Source: Certhia americana
Taxonomy: Eukaryota > Chordata > Aves > Passeriformes > Certhiidae
NCBI GenBank assembly: GCA_018697195.1
Contig: CM031864.1
Span: 23,694,086 to 23,758,085, forward strand
Length of the DNA: 64,000 bases
Reading direction: 5' to 3'
The notes beneath the pieces were generated by a model. The model had not been told where the DNA came from. It did no database searches and saw only the letters and a program-made list of their open reading frames with translations. Shown one piece after another: positions 49,901 through 63,612 of this stretch. Made by a program: the position numbers and the translations under genes. Positions within the stretch are counted from its first letter, which is position 1. The number at the start of each line of letters is the position of its first letter.

Positions 49901-51437
49901 TGGTATCTCCCTCTCTACTCTCACGTCACGTTCCCTTCTTTAATGCTCCTCTGTTGGGCTCCTATGAGTCAGTGGCACCAGCTTTTCTTAAGAAGGATAA
50001 GGACAAGGAGAGGAATTTATGGCAAATTGGCAGTTCTCCAGAGTCTTTACCAGAAGGAACATCCTGATATGATGGCAGTGTCTTTGCTATCCAGGAACCA
50101 GGAGTGTTTTGCAAGACAATTTCCTCTTTCTTTCTTGGTTCCCAGTTGTACCTGAAGCCTGATTTTATTATGTGTGCTGTGTTGACTTTGGGTATTCCAC
50201 CTTGTGTTCTTTGACTGAATGACTAAATGACTATGACTGAATCCAGATTTATCCAGCTGCCAACAGTACATTCTCATAGCAATAAGAAATTAGCTACTGG
50301 TCACACTTTTCTTTGATTATCATCCCATAGCTACATTTCTCTATACTTCTATTTCAGGGCCATAAAAATATACTCAACACAGAATAGCTATTTACTGCAG
50401 AAATAAAGACAAATAACTAGCAGGTGTTAGGCCATATGGTTGCAGAAAGCCAAAGTAATTGAGTAACAGGAACTAATTCACTGCACAATTTGCTGTTCAA
50501 GCTGCAAGGAACTAGAATAGAGTCCAGCCCCTATCCTGTTAACTGATCTGATCACCCAATAGCTGTGTGAACTATAAGCAAAAATGTGCTTGAGGGCATA
50601 GTACAGAGAATAATCTAATCATACTGCAGAAATTTGTTATCTCGTATCTGGGTTTGTGTTTGTTTCAGTCTATATATAAGGGTTGACATGGGAATTTATG
50701 AAAGGTGCCAGGGTACCAGTCTCCCTTAGAAAATGCCATTCTAGTGGCACTAGAATGACACTGTTCTTTACCAACAGAGATGCTGAGCATTGTGGACCCG
50801 TAATTCTGAGGGAAGACGTCCTCCACAGTTTTAGGTTCTTTGGCAGATGTACTTATTAGAATATAAGTATTTATCTAGATAAAGTGTGAGGATGAGAATG
50901 AGAGTTTGTTGAACTGTAGGACAGTCTACAGATGTCTATAGAGAACTAACCAGAGACCTCAGTATGGCTTTTAGACCACAAGTCACCCCAAAACAGTATC
51001 AGTTTTAACTATGTCATTTCTGACAAATGTCTGCATGTACCTTTCTAATCTGTATTTAAATAATTGAAGCCCTGTAACCTTCCAAAGCATCTATTTCATG
51101 CAATGCCTCATTACTCTGTTTCCTGAATCCAAACTGATATTCCATGCTACTTGAATTCATTACCTCTTGAAGCACAGTTTTCTCTGTGATTACTTTTTCT
51201 CTTGTTCCTTCTCAGACTTTACTTGGCATGTTTGCTGAACTTCCAGCCATACTCATTCCTCCTCCTCAGTTCTCTCCAGTGGATTCTTATCTCCCTGAAA
51301 GGACAAAGGGGACACCTTACCTCAGGTGAAGCCTTTCTCTGCTGGGTGAGCAGAGTGGAAGGAAAATACAAGGATTATGTTGTGTCTCCTCCAGGCTGGC
51401 TTTCTCCCTGTTTGTACACTTTGAGAGACTTTGGGTT

Positions 51438-51461
51438 TTTTGTTTTTTTTTTTTTTTTGTA
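51438..51461 (+). repeat. Poly(T) tract
   Basis: A T-run interrupted by a single G (TTTTTTGT then about 17 T). Confidence 0.8.
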
Positions 51462-53129
51462 ACTATTAGATGTTGATCCACATGATCTGCTGTGTCAGCA
51501 ACAGGTAGAGCTCATGATCTGCTCCATGCTGAGACACACTTCCACATTGCTGGTCAGCTTGGCCAACAGGCTACCTTTGTTTTTCGTTGCCTGAGGCAAT
51601 TTCCATTTTCCCTGCCCATTCACAGCCTCGTTTCTTTAGTGCATGATTTGAAGCACCTTGGGAAGCCCTGGTCAGTGCAGAACTCGATGTTCATAAGGAA
51701 CCACTGCCAGGCAGTGTTTGACTGTGCTTTCAGACATGGATACAATGGCAGTTTCATCTGTGCTGTAACTCCTTAGCCAGTGATTCTGCCCTGCTGTGAC
51801 AAGCACCCTCACATCAGATCCTTGGCTGCTTGTCCAAAAATGTCAGCACAGTTATGCTGATCCCCTTATTTCTGGCAAAGCAATAAGTACCTTCAGTGAG
51901 TTTACACTGCTTTTACGTAGATTTTGGAGCTGCTGTACCTCCCATTGCAATCACTATAGCCCCTTTCCTGAGTTTGGCTTTAGAACAAGACAATCACAAT
52001 CTTTTATTTGATTGCTTTGTCAGCCATTACCACTGCAGACAGAGCGCTGATCACCCTGTTGAATTATTTCTTACCTGTATACTACATCACTGAAGATATC
52101 TGAAGTGCATCCTTTAAATAATAATGTAATAATGTAACAGTTTAATTAAATGATTTACATGTAATAATTTAAAGGCAGAAAGAGGTGCTTGTATTCTAAG
52201 CTACAAATTGCCTTCTACATCTAAGCAAAGTCAACATAGATCAAACTTTTCTGCATACAGAAGTGTGGGGTTTTGATGGGAAGGGTTTTGTAACGATGCC
52301 GTCTTGTGATCATGGCCAAAATGCACAAACAATAATGTTATTTAGCTACTTTGCACTCAGTAGGCAGTAAGTGAAAACACAGCGTCAGTACTCCAAACTG
52401 ATGGCATTGGGTACCAGCCTTTGTCCCTCTTCTTTGTTTGAACCAAAACTGTTCCCCCATGGTTAGGTTTTTATCACATGGATCTTCAACAGATAATCCA
52501 AACAGAAGGTGCCAAACACAACTTCCCATAATTTATGAGTATTAAAACCCCCAGAACCTCAGGGGTTGCTGCAAATACGGAACTGGCTCTAGAATTTTCT
52601 TGGAAAATTGTACCTCATACAGAGCCTTCTATCCAGATTTATTTAGGAATTTAAACATACCATTTTAACAGAAAAAGTGGGTCTTTGCAAGGGTACTACT
52701 TCAGTACACATAGCCACCTTAAATATCTGCATTTTACTATAATTAACTATAATTCACAAATTGATTGGGCAGAGTGAAAAATTCAGTTTAAGATCTGGAA
52801 TCAGCAAAGAGAGAATTTATATTTTAACACAAACAAAAAAAGGTAGCTTAGACAGAGGTTGGAAACATGAGATTCAATATTTGTTTGCTGCAGCTGTGTC
52901 TGGATTCTTAACTAAATTTATCATGAGCAGAAGAACCAGAACTGCATCACTTTTCTTTATTAACTTTAGTACTTGGCTAGGTTTTTATTAGAATTGTAAT
53001 AAATTAGAATAGCTATTTGTATTAGAGATGTTCGGTGAATTTATATTTTATAATTAAAAGTTCTAACAATAAGGAGTTGGATCAGTTACAGCAAAAATTA
53101 ACATAAATTTAATTATGAGTGTTTATGTG

Positions 53130-53480
53130 TGGGTAGTTCAGAAACAACTAGTCTGCAGGATTGGTGTCTCCCAATGCCTTGTGTGGAGTCCTATAAAAGC
53201 TGCAGGATGCTGAAGTCTTTCTCGCCTCATCTCTTGGTTAATCATGAACTTCTGTAATTTAACTCAGCTAAAAGTGACATTTATTAAGCTTCATTATTTG
53301 CTAGAACATGAGCTTCTAGTTTTGTCTCCACAGGGGAATATGCACCCCACTTTTCCTGAGTGTTTCTGTTCATCTGCCACTGGCAATAATTCAAGGGGCT
53401 CGTTCACCGCAGGGACCGGCAATGTTCCGTCACCAGCGGAACCGCGTGGGTCTCATCTTCTTCCAGGCATGGACTCACCA
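53130..53480 (+). mobile_element. Possible LTR/ERV leader remnant
   Basis: A TATA box (CCTATAAAAGC at about 53190) is followed by about 200 bases and then a CpG-containing stretch (gctcgttcaccgcagggacc ... cggaaccgcgtgggtctc) that resembles LTR ends or leaders of avian retroviral elements. No AATAAA lies between them. A cellular promoter on the + strand is the alternative. Low confidence. Confidence 0.25.
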
Positions 53481-55333
53481 CAGGAAGTCAAAACACAGGA
53501 GAGGAAAACCAGAACCCTCTCTAGCTGGGAAAGGCACAGAACCAGCTCTCTCCTCTCCTGGATAGAGTGCTACCTTCATCTCCCTGCGGGTGCTGCCACA
53601 GATTTTAATGTCAGTCTTGTGCAGTCTTGGGCATGAGGAATGGATGCTCCTCCAATCTCCAGAAGATGAAATCAAAATGTCACCTGGTGACATTCTGACT
53701 ATTTGGCTATTCTGACTCAGAGGTGAGTTTAGGGGAGATGGGGAGAAGCTGTCAGCCTTTTCCACACAGTTGCTGCTGTGAGCATGTGCAGAGGCCCTAC
53801 ACAGGGACCCTGAGAAATCCCCCCAGTGAAAACCCAGACACCAGCGGATTTTTGGGTGCTGTGCGGATAGATTGGAGTTTATTTGAGACTTTCAGTTTTA
53901 ACTGTATACATCTGAATTCCAGTCCATGTGCTGTTGTATTTCGTAAATAATTTCACTATCTAAAGCTATACTGTTTCAAGGAGACCCAAGGTGATGCTGA
54001 CCACTGGAGCTCCAGGGTTGTTGGGAGCTACCTAATCCAGGCACAGGTTTTACCATCTATGTTTTTAGGTTTGTGTTTCTTTACTAAACCTTGAAAGATA
54101 AGCTGCCATAAATGAGGGGGAAAGTCATCTTCATTCAGGCTTTGTAAAGAAAAATATGTAAAGAATTACATCTTACTGAGGAAACTATGCCATGAATTCC
54201 ACACAGATCAAATCCTCAGTTTTAGACAATTCCAAAGAAATACCAGCATAGTGATCTACTTAGCTGTCATCATCTGACTTGGCCAAAGACATCTTCACAT
54301 CCAGATGCAGAAGTTTCTAGTCCTCTGGCATAACTGCTTCAAAACCACATCATTATGTTTCATTTCTAAAATAAGGAGAAGATGGAAAGAGCAGGGTTAA
54401 ATAAAATTCAAAAGCGCCTTTACTCTTTTGAGTGAGCATATCTAAACTATACCCCTCCTGACAAATCCTTCACCTTTCTGCTAGACCCCCAGAGAGTTAC
54501 TCTCAGTCCTGACACTCAAGAAGGATTCATTTAGGAGATATTAAGCAAGTTGTCAAATATTTGCCACTGTCAGGCAGTTGCAATGCCTCATTTGGACAGC
54601 CTTCATCAAAATGGGCTATAAAAGGGCAAAATTTTGGTATGCTAAAGGTACTTCAAAACAGGAACTTCTTACAAGTATTCTTAAACCCAAAATACCTTCT
54701 GAGCTGATGTGTTTAAGAAATTATGGTAAGGAAGATTTTTCTCATGCTTTGACTTTACATTACAAGGGGAAATAAGATTTTCTACTATGTCTTAAATCTT
54801 CCACTAGACTAAAAATAAGCATGCACTGAAATGATCATATTAATCAGAGTGGACAGAAGGATGAGTATAAACAGGACTCACTTTTCTGGCACTCATGCAA
54901 ATGTTCAGGTTACAGAGTAGAGAGAAGAATTTTCACTGGGATGAAATGCTCTAGAAGCTGTACTTTGGTTATACATAACTAGTTTAAAGTATTTGTATGG
55001 ATTAGTTCAAAGAGGAGCTAATATTCTGTTGGTGTAACCGGTATTTCTTTATCGTGGTTTAATCTTACCTGGGCCTGTAGATGGTGCTGTAACATCACTG
55101 ACGAGAGTAGTGAACTCTCAGGATATTCATTTTTGTCATTGGCCAATACCCAGCTCACGGTACAGAGAGTCATAAAATCCATGTTATCAGTCTCCATAAA
55201 ACCAGCTGGTAGTACCAGTTCAGGTTTTATTGGAAAACTGTCTGGTTTACAGCATCCGAGTTTGCCTTCTTATTGTCCACAACAGCCAAATCATTATTTG
55301 CTACAACAGATTGCTCTGAAAATACTGCACTGT

Positions 55334-55384
55334 AATAAAAGACGAGATTTCTATATATGCCTGTAGGAAAAAAAAAAAAAAAAA
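55334..55384 (+). repeat. AATAAA plus poly(A) tract, retrocopy-like 3' end
   Basis: AATAAA at 55334-55339 is followed 28 bases later by 17 consecutive A (55368-55384). That spacing is what a reverse-transcribed, polyadenylated RNA would leave. The sequence just upstream was not recognised as any gene, and no flanking duplication was found. Confidence 0.4.
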
Positions 55385-58300
55385 TCATCATTTTAGCCTG
55401 GTGCTTAAACAAACATTACTTTTATGTCAGCAATCTTTTACAAAGTAGCCTTGCAGCTACAAATTCTCAGAATGTATCATGCAGTCTTCATTGTACATGC
55501 TGCTGTAGTACTTTAAACATCAAAAGCAGAACAAGAAAGTAAATTTGGAGTATTTACCAATAAACTTCATAAGTTCAGAATGACTTTATGCATAAACTGT
55601 GCCAAGAAAAATGCACGTGTCTTCTATATTAAAAATGGGTTGTGATGACTGAGCTGATTGCATTGAAATGATTTAATGAGTGTTTTTGATTCAAAAGAAG
55701 TTTCACTTCCTGTGGACAGAGCTCCTGAGTTAGAAAACTGAATTTTCAAAATCACTTTGACAAAGCTTGGAGAAAGTGTACTTTCCTGGTCATTAAGGAG
55801 AGCACAGGAATAGACTGAACCTTTATCAAGACACTGTACTTAGTCCTTTGTACTTAACATAAGGAGATATTTTTCAGTTCTTTGATAACCTCTCAGACTG
55901 AATTCTGAAATGAAGGATAAGATACCTTTTTCCTTATGTCATGGTGTTTACAATGGAGTAGGTTCCCAGCACAGTTTTGTGGGATCCTCTCGACTGGACT
56001 GGAACTCACACCACAGGAATTGTGTGAACTTGTTTCTACAAGCATAGCATTCATCCTTTGTGAACAATGGAGAGGGTTTCATCTACAGTTTTCTCAAACA
56101 CTATAAAAAAAGATCAGATCAGCCACTGGAAATATTTAGCTTTCAAACATGAAGTTAAACTGGTACTTCCTTGCCAAAGACTCAGAAAATTTTCATCACA
56201 GTTCTGGATTATACTGCTGTGTTTTAAAGACAAGATTATGAAGGCTACTAGGAAATTATGTGAGCAACAGATCAGGAAGTTATGAAAAATTTATTACAGC
56301 ATCCTTGATGCATATGGCTGACCTAGGAAAGCAAAGATGTCTGCAATGTTCTAAAATTAGTATACGAAGTGGTAAAAACCTATGACATTTTTGATGACTT
56401 GACTTACATTCTTCTTCAGTTATGCTCTCCATATTTCTCTTAATGGTTTCTGCTACAGCAAATAATGTAGTAGCTGAAAAAAAAGTAAAATTTTCCTCAA
56501 GGCAAGTACAGAAAGAAGTATTTAGACATGCTTTTTCTTTTTTTTCACCAAGTTCTAATGTTCTTCCGTTTTCTACCACACCTTGAGCTCCTATATTTTG
56601 TTTACATGGTCTATAAATCAGTTTTTTACTGCAAATCACTGTCATATACAATGAGAACCATAGTTTTGAAATGTAGGAGTTATTTGTCGTAACATGGAAG
56701 TAGCAGAAAAAGGGAATCTACACTCAGCAGCAAAAGCAGTGGAAAGCAAAATTAGTGATGCTGCACAGAGACTTCCCCAGTTCTCAGAACAGCACTTTGT
56801 TGGGTATTTCTCTCATAATCAAAAGTTTCCAAAGGAAGAAAGAGCAACTGCCCACTGTCATCCTCAGAGGATCGAGTCATCTAAAAAGCAAAGGTTCCAA
56901 TTCTAGAACTCTGTCACCACTCACAAGTTTCTTTCTGAGTGTGAAAGCAAGGAGGTATTTTCAGCCTTTGCATGACTATCTGAAATACAACAGTGTGGAA
57001 CTAGGAAGGGGAACAGAGAATTGAGAGCTGTAACAACACTAAGGTGGGCTAAATTTAGAGATAAGCAGGTCATTATAAACAAAGGAGCAAGGCATTTGGA
57101 AAATCTAACAATATTTTAATATAAACTTGCTTATTCTTTATGGTTAGGATTGAGGTAAAGAAAATCTTATGTAAGTAATAAAGTATTCTGTTGTTTCATC
57201 TGTGGCAAAAATAAGAACCAACTGGAAGCTTCTAACTAAATTTTATGAAAAAAGCAATGTCCCTTTTACAAGCTGTTCACTTTGCCTGTGCATAAAGGAG
57301 AGTCCCTTAATTTGCATGTTTTGCTGCTATCTCCATGGTCCTAGGAAAGAATTTTTCCCTTCAAACCAAACTGACCAGTGAAATGAACCTGGGTTTCACA
57401 CATCCCAGGGTATTGCTTCACTTACTGAACCAATGCACACACACTCCTACTTTTTTCTCTCCTTTATATCTTCTATTTATGGGCTGCAGAGGGGAAAACC
57501 ATCAATTTTCCAATAAATTTAAAATATTTTGGTTGCTAATTAGTGCAATTGAAGCATAGGAAAGTATAGGAAAATTTTCCAGAAACTGTCAGCATTAGTA
57601 AAAATACTTGAAGTGTGTTCATGAAATCCTGTTAAACTAAATTTTCTTCCTCTAAGAGCATGGTCTAATAGAATGCAGCTTTTGTCTCTCCTTTCTTTCA
57701 TATTTTGTTCCCCCCTAATTTCTTATGCAAATACCACAATTTAAAATAGTGCTTGATTTCCTTCATTACAGAAGCTGCCATATTCACTTTCTTTTCTTAT
57801 AGAAACAGCTACATCATAAGTTATTTATTCCATTTTTTGTAAATAATAGTAAATGGTTCTTCTGCTTGACAATTCAGATTATTGCTCACAAGGGCCATAA
57901 AGTTAAGGATGCACTAAAGTGCAGCAGGAATAAAATATCTACCACCTTAGACCTTATGATATGTCCAAAAATCTTGAAATTTTTAATAGGCTGTGATATA
58001 TTTGCCACTGCAAGTGAATTTAACAACTCACTGTGCAACAAATGATTTAACCATTGCCAATCTGCATTTTTAAAAATGTACTTCCTTGATATTTACAATG
58101 CCCTCCTCCCATAAGTAGAAATGCATGGAGAAAAAATTCCTCTTCAGTGTGAACTTCAGCAAGCAGGGTGAGAACTAGTCCAAGAAGCTTTTGAAATAGC
58201 CCCAAAAAATGTCACAGAAGCATTACTTCAGCTTTAAGGTGCTGCCTGTGTGTGTGTCTAAAGATACAAGGTAGCCTGTGGAACTATGAAGCCGTTATTT

Positions 58301-61168
58301 AAGTCAACTACCATTTTATTTTCTTCATGTTCTGTTTCCAGCTTTCCTTTTCTTCATCCAGTTTTAATTTAACCTTTATGACTTGTGTAAGAATATTTAT
58401 GTGAAACTGAAACCCTACCCTCCATTAAGAGGATACATCCTGATCCAAACCCAATGCTCTTAGCAGTTTTAAATTTGGTAGGGAACAAAAACAACCCTAA
58501 AGGATCTCTTCTGTGCACATACACCACTCTATAAATTAATACATAAACTTTATTTCCTACCTGCCTAACTGCACTGCGACATGATATACTTTACATTAGC
58601 TATTATTTCTGCAAATTCTCATTTTCTCTGTCAAATGATGCATGAAAGTGAGAATCACTACAGTTTAATGGAATAAGCCTCTTATCAGTGCTATATATCA
58701 AAGGCATCCCTCTCTGAACACCTAAGGACAGAGGGATCATATGTTCTAAAACAATTTCACTTGAATTCACAATAGGTTGCTGGGTTTGAGGTTTGGCTGC
58801 TGCTGTTTATTTTTCCCTTGCTGTGGGGGCAGCAGTGTAATGCTATTATTTGTTCTTCACAGGCTTAAGTGTGCTGGAGGTCAGCAGGTTAGCAGGGGGT
58901 TACAGATAAGGAAGGATGTCAAGTGGGACTCCTCTGTCTTAAAGAAGCACTAGATTTGTCTCTATTGTTCAAGTTTGGAAAAGAAAGGAAAGCATGTTTG
59001 AAATAATTTATGTAATAATATCAATGAATGGTGCAACAGCATTGACATAATATGAATAACATAATAATTAATAATTGATGAAGCAGCCAAAAGGAGGCTG
59101 AAAACAGTATTTTATATCCAAGGCTGTTGTCACATAGGCTATGCCCAAAGAACAGCAACACAGGCTTGGGATAAGCTACAAGGAGTGATGAGGCAGCAGA
59201 GGGGAGAGAAAGAGAATTCAGTTGACCTGGGCTGATGTCCTCTGCATCTCTTCTGAGCCTGTGGTAACAGTATTTTGTAGCTGCAAGGCAGACAGCATGA
59301 TTCAGGTTCCATCCTGGAAGAGAGGCAAACAGGAATGTGAGGGGTTGTGTCTTTCATTAATGAAAATCATAAAAAAGTATTCCCAATTTACCTTTGTAGA
59401 GGGCAGAGGGAAGTCCAGGGCTCTGTAAAAGGTTTCAAACAGCACAGTAAGAATTAATTCAGAAACTCCATACATGTCCTCCTTTTGCACATTGTTGAAA
59501 GCCAAACTTCAGCTGTCATTTTCTTTAATCATACCAAGCTTATGATATTGTGGGAGAAAGTGAGTCTGACAAAGTGTTCAGCTGGCTGCTTACTATTGCT
59601 TCCCTTTCCAAAGTCCCACTTTCATTATAAAGCTGCATCTTAGCTAGATCTTCTAACTCTATGGAGATTTAGCTTATACAAATTCTGCTTCATCTTCTTA
59701 GTTACACCCTCTTTTGGATTCAGTCAAGTGGTATTTGATTCTTTTTTCATGGGAAGATGATTATGTTATTATTGACTTTCATATTATTCGTACTTTATAG
59801 GATGTGTTTCTTGTCTTGAGAAAAGGGCTGTGCCCACAATGTAGTCTGTGCTCCAGAACTTTTGACTTCAGTCTAATTTTTTTTTGCAGTTTCCTGGTCA
59901 TTCTGTGACATTGCATTTATCTGGGATGATTTTTTCTATCTTAGCAAATTGCAGCACCATCCAGATGAATCAAAGAGTTACTTATTTCAGTGAAATCTGA
60001 CGAAGTTTGAAAAAGCTAATAAATATTTGCATATTTTTAAGAATCTGGACGAACAGATTTCAGAAAGTTTCTGCCTTCACAGCAGAATAGTCCTGTAACA
60101 CTCATGTGCTCATGAGTATTCAGCTCACAGGCTGAACAAGAATGGGACACAGATGGAAAAGTGCTGACAGAGGCAGCTGCACAGCTTCCTAGGTATGAAG
60201 GGACAGTACAGCTGGAGGCACAGAACTGATATTAATTCATTTTTTTCTTTGTGAGGCCATGAAGGTTTTATTTTTCTAACCCTTTATTCTCAGTTCAAAG
60301 AACATTTGACAAGGGCTGACTTGGTGAACCAATCTTTTTAGTGTGATTTATAGAATCAAGTCATGAATCTTTAAACCTGGTGATATAAATCGTCTCTTCA
60401 AAGTATCATGAATTGCTGAATATTACATTATTTTCCAGTTTTAAAAGTTATGAAGCAGAGAGCAAAACCAGCACTATAGGATGAATGCTATCAATTACAC
60501 AACATAAAATCAACACTTGATCCTATAGGTAACATGTAACTTTGGACTCTTAAGTAAAGAGGATCTTTAAACTGCAATTCAAGAATAGTGCAACCAGATT
60601 AATAAAAAAAGTCTGAGTGTGATCATGGATATGAGTAATAAATACTGAAATATTTCCATCATGTTTAATGATCACACTTTGTCTTTTTCAAACACGTCTG
60701 AGCTTTCCTATTGTATTGAAAATGATGAGTTCCTCTCCTGTACACATCTACTTACGTAAAGAAATGGCTAACAATCAACTCTCCTTTCAAAACTCACATT
60801 ATCTCCACAGGACCTGCAGGCAAAGTTGCCCTACCAATTCAAGGATAACAAGTGAGAATGCTGGAATGAGTAAAAGAACTAGTGCACTTAGCAGAAACCA
60901 TGGGAGACTGGTCAAAAATTCCAGTCAGTCCACTGTGGGAAAAACAGATATATTTGGGAAAAGGTACAAAACTACTCCAACCTCATCAGTATCTTTAGCA
61001 AAATCCTACTTGTCTCAATTCCTCATTCCAATGACATTGTGGCACAGAAAGCATAGCTCTATAATCAACCCAATTCTTCAAAGCCAATACTCACACCCTA
61101 TTTCCTTACTTGTGCAACTCTAACTCCAAAGATTTTACACTGATGATGAGATCAGAAACTCACTTCCT

Positions 61169-61206
61169 AAAAAAAAAACAAAAAAAAAAAAAAACCCAAA
61201 CAAAAC
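61169..61206 (+). repeat. A-rich tract
   Basis: Runs of 9 and about 15 A separated by single C, then CCCAAACAAAAC. Low-complexity DNA. Confidence 0.8.
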
Positions 61207-63189
61207 ATGATGAAAGTGATGTGAAGTGATGAAAGCCATAAAATGCAATTTAAGGGACACCAAATTGCAGCAACAAATCTGTTGAATTAGCAAAGAGTGC
61301 AGAAAATGAAGCCCATGTTTCATGGAGGATCTTTAGCTGCCTTTCACTGTCAACAGATGAGTCTGTTTTATTCTGGTTCATCTGTCTTTTCAGGAACCAC
61401 ACACCTGGATCAGCTTCTCAATGCAAGTTATCAATTTTAGCTGACAAATAGAATAATGAACACCTTTTTAAAAGACAAAGAGCATCCTAGTTTAGATCCA
61501 AATTTTAGAAAAAAGAGTAAATCTCTGCCTGTTTCTTGCCACTGACAATAAGAGGAGTCAAGAGAACAAGATGTGAGCAAAGGTAACTATGATATTTTCT
61601 GAATCCCAGCCCTGTCTTCAATGATGATTTACTCATGATCCTTCCTATTGTTATGGTCACCATTCTTTTCCATTGTGATCACATAATGAACACTTATTAT
61701 TTGTACTGGAACAGAAAGTCTGCAGTTAGGTATAAACACAAATGCTCTAAAATGTTCAAATGTATTTTACACCCTTTATTTAATATCAAATAACACTTTA
61801 ATTCCATATAACACAGTGATACTTAGAAATAAACAAGAATGTCCACAGAGATGCTAATTTGCATTAATATAACTGCAGTGTCAGTTACATTGCTGTGTGA
61901 AATGCACAGGTCTGATTTTAACTGAAAATAAAGAACTTACAGAGGAGTTTTGGTTTGTTTTGTTTATCAATATGATAATTTGTGAGGGGAGGGGAAGACC
62001 AACAGGAAGCTGCACATATATTTTCCATAATAAACATACGTGATCAGAAAGATGCTTTGGAATTCAAGCAACAATCCAGTCATCAAAAACCTTACAGGAG
62101 GATAAGCCAAAGGTCTGTTTTTTTCCTAGCTGCTAATAGTATTACTTGAATTGTAGGTGACAAAAGAATCGTATATATTAAACAAAATTTTTGTTTGAAA
62201 ATGCATCACAATTCCTTGGGATTTTCAGCTAGATTTACAGCTAGCTAGGTATCCCCCAGTCCATCAAAAGCCCCTGTGCCAATGGGACTCCAGGTGCTCC
62301 AGCAAGCCTAATCCTGGTTTTTTGTTTGACTCCCATCTCTGCCAGCTGAATCTTTATCACACAGTTGCCACAAATGCCCTGTAGGATGCCTGTAACCCCC
62401 TATTTTCACTTCTCTACTTTTCAATTTATTTCCCCATCCCTACTATCAGCTACCTTTTTGCCCCCTTTCCACTTTCTTATCTACTCTGTCTCCTAATTTC
62501 TAATCAGCTTCTGCCTCTGGTAAAGGCCACTAGAAACTCTTGATTCTAAATCAGATTACAAATCTCTTTACAAATTTTCAATCAGATACCACAGTCCTGC
62601 CTGACTTGAAATGCACCTGAGTGTACCTGCTCTCACAGGGGGGCTGCCAGATTTCACTTGTAACTCCACCAGAAAACAGGAAAATCAATAGTTTCAAGGA
62701 GATGTAAGTATTTCTGTCAGGAGCTTCCCCTCAGCTATGCCCAAATCTCTGCCTGGTTCTAACCAAAGCCTTTTATCCTCCTGCCTCGCTCCAGGCATGC
62801 AGACAGTGCATCTGTCTAAAGTCCAGAAATAAGGAGTATGGATGTAAAGAGGGTGCTCCCCTCCCTGACATACTGCAGTGATTAAACACTGATTTAGAAA
62901 TATAGAGACTTTTTTCCTCTATCCCTCTGATTTCATGAGGTTTTTATCATGGGTTAGAGAATGTACAATCAAACATTAGTGTAAATTAACCAGGTTGAAG
63001 TAGGAAAACCAGACACAGGCTGGTCACATGAGCTGATCCCAATCTTGCTGCAAATCAAAACAACCAACCAATGAATAAATACAACTGGAGACAGAGGATT
63101 TCCATTGCTTTACATTGGTGGATTTGGTCTCAAGCACTCAGCAGCACACTGGTACTGATGCTTTATGTTTTAGCTATTATATTTTTTAG

Positions 63190-63612
63190 ACTCTGTGCTG
63201 TTTTGGTGAGTAGTTTTAGGTTTCATATTCAGTGCTACTAAGCTCTCTTCGTGGTGTAGATAGACAAAACAATTCCTTCTCTAGTTTGATACCAAGGACA
63301 GCTTTCAGGCCCAAGAATGAAAACAACGGTGAAGTGAGAAGAAAATACAAGGAAGATGGAGCTTCATAACCTGAAGCTATGGTTGGACAATTGATTCTAA
63401 TGTGCTAATAGACCAGAACTTATAAAAATGTGAGACCTTGTGACCCAGGGGTCCATTTTGTGGCCACTTTGGGGTTCATCTTGGGTGTGGCCCAGCTGGA
63501 CTCTTGCGTGGCCCAAGAGTACCCATCGAGACCTTTTAATAAATCCCTACTTTATCCTTTGCCCTGTCTAGTCTCTGTTCTAGGTCAGGCTCCAGAAGGC
63601 ATCAGTACCACA
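63190..63612 (+). mobile_element. LTR of an avian endogenous retrovirus
   Basis: A U3-like part leads to a TATA box (TTATAAAAATG, about 63419-63429), an R region with repeated 'tccattttgtggccactttg'-type words, AATAAA at 63538-63543 and a U5 ending near 'ccagaaggcatcagtacca'. The distance from TATA to AATAAA is about 115 bases. Wording strongly resembles a common songbird LTR. Left boundary approximate. No internal genes seen within the window on either side. Confidence 0.65.

Noticed and set aside
51202..52093. Cluster of open frames of 65-94 codons on the + strand, GC-richer than surroundings
   Set aside because: The frames do not join into a recognisable protein and no splice sites connect them sensibly. 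Left as unidentified sequence.
53677..53693. Palindrome ATGTCACC-T-GGTGACAT
   Set aside because: A perfect 8-base palindrome is expected by chance in a window this size; kept only as part of a wider finding.
53244..53765. 130-codon + strand and 96-codon minus strand open frames
   Set aside because: No recognisable motif; they overlie a possible LTR/ERV leader region.
56280..56651. Cys-rich 123-codon minus-strand open frame, considered as a complement SCR exon
   Set aside because: Cysteine spacing and the Trp/Pro/Gly signature of SCR (sushi) domains are missing, and no acceptor/donor pair frames it.
60668..61123. 151-codon open frame on the + strand
   Set aside because: Ser/Thr/His/Lys-rich translation without any domain or motif I know, no splice or promoter context, AT-rich DNA. 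Chance open frame is more likely.
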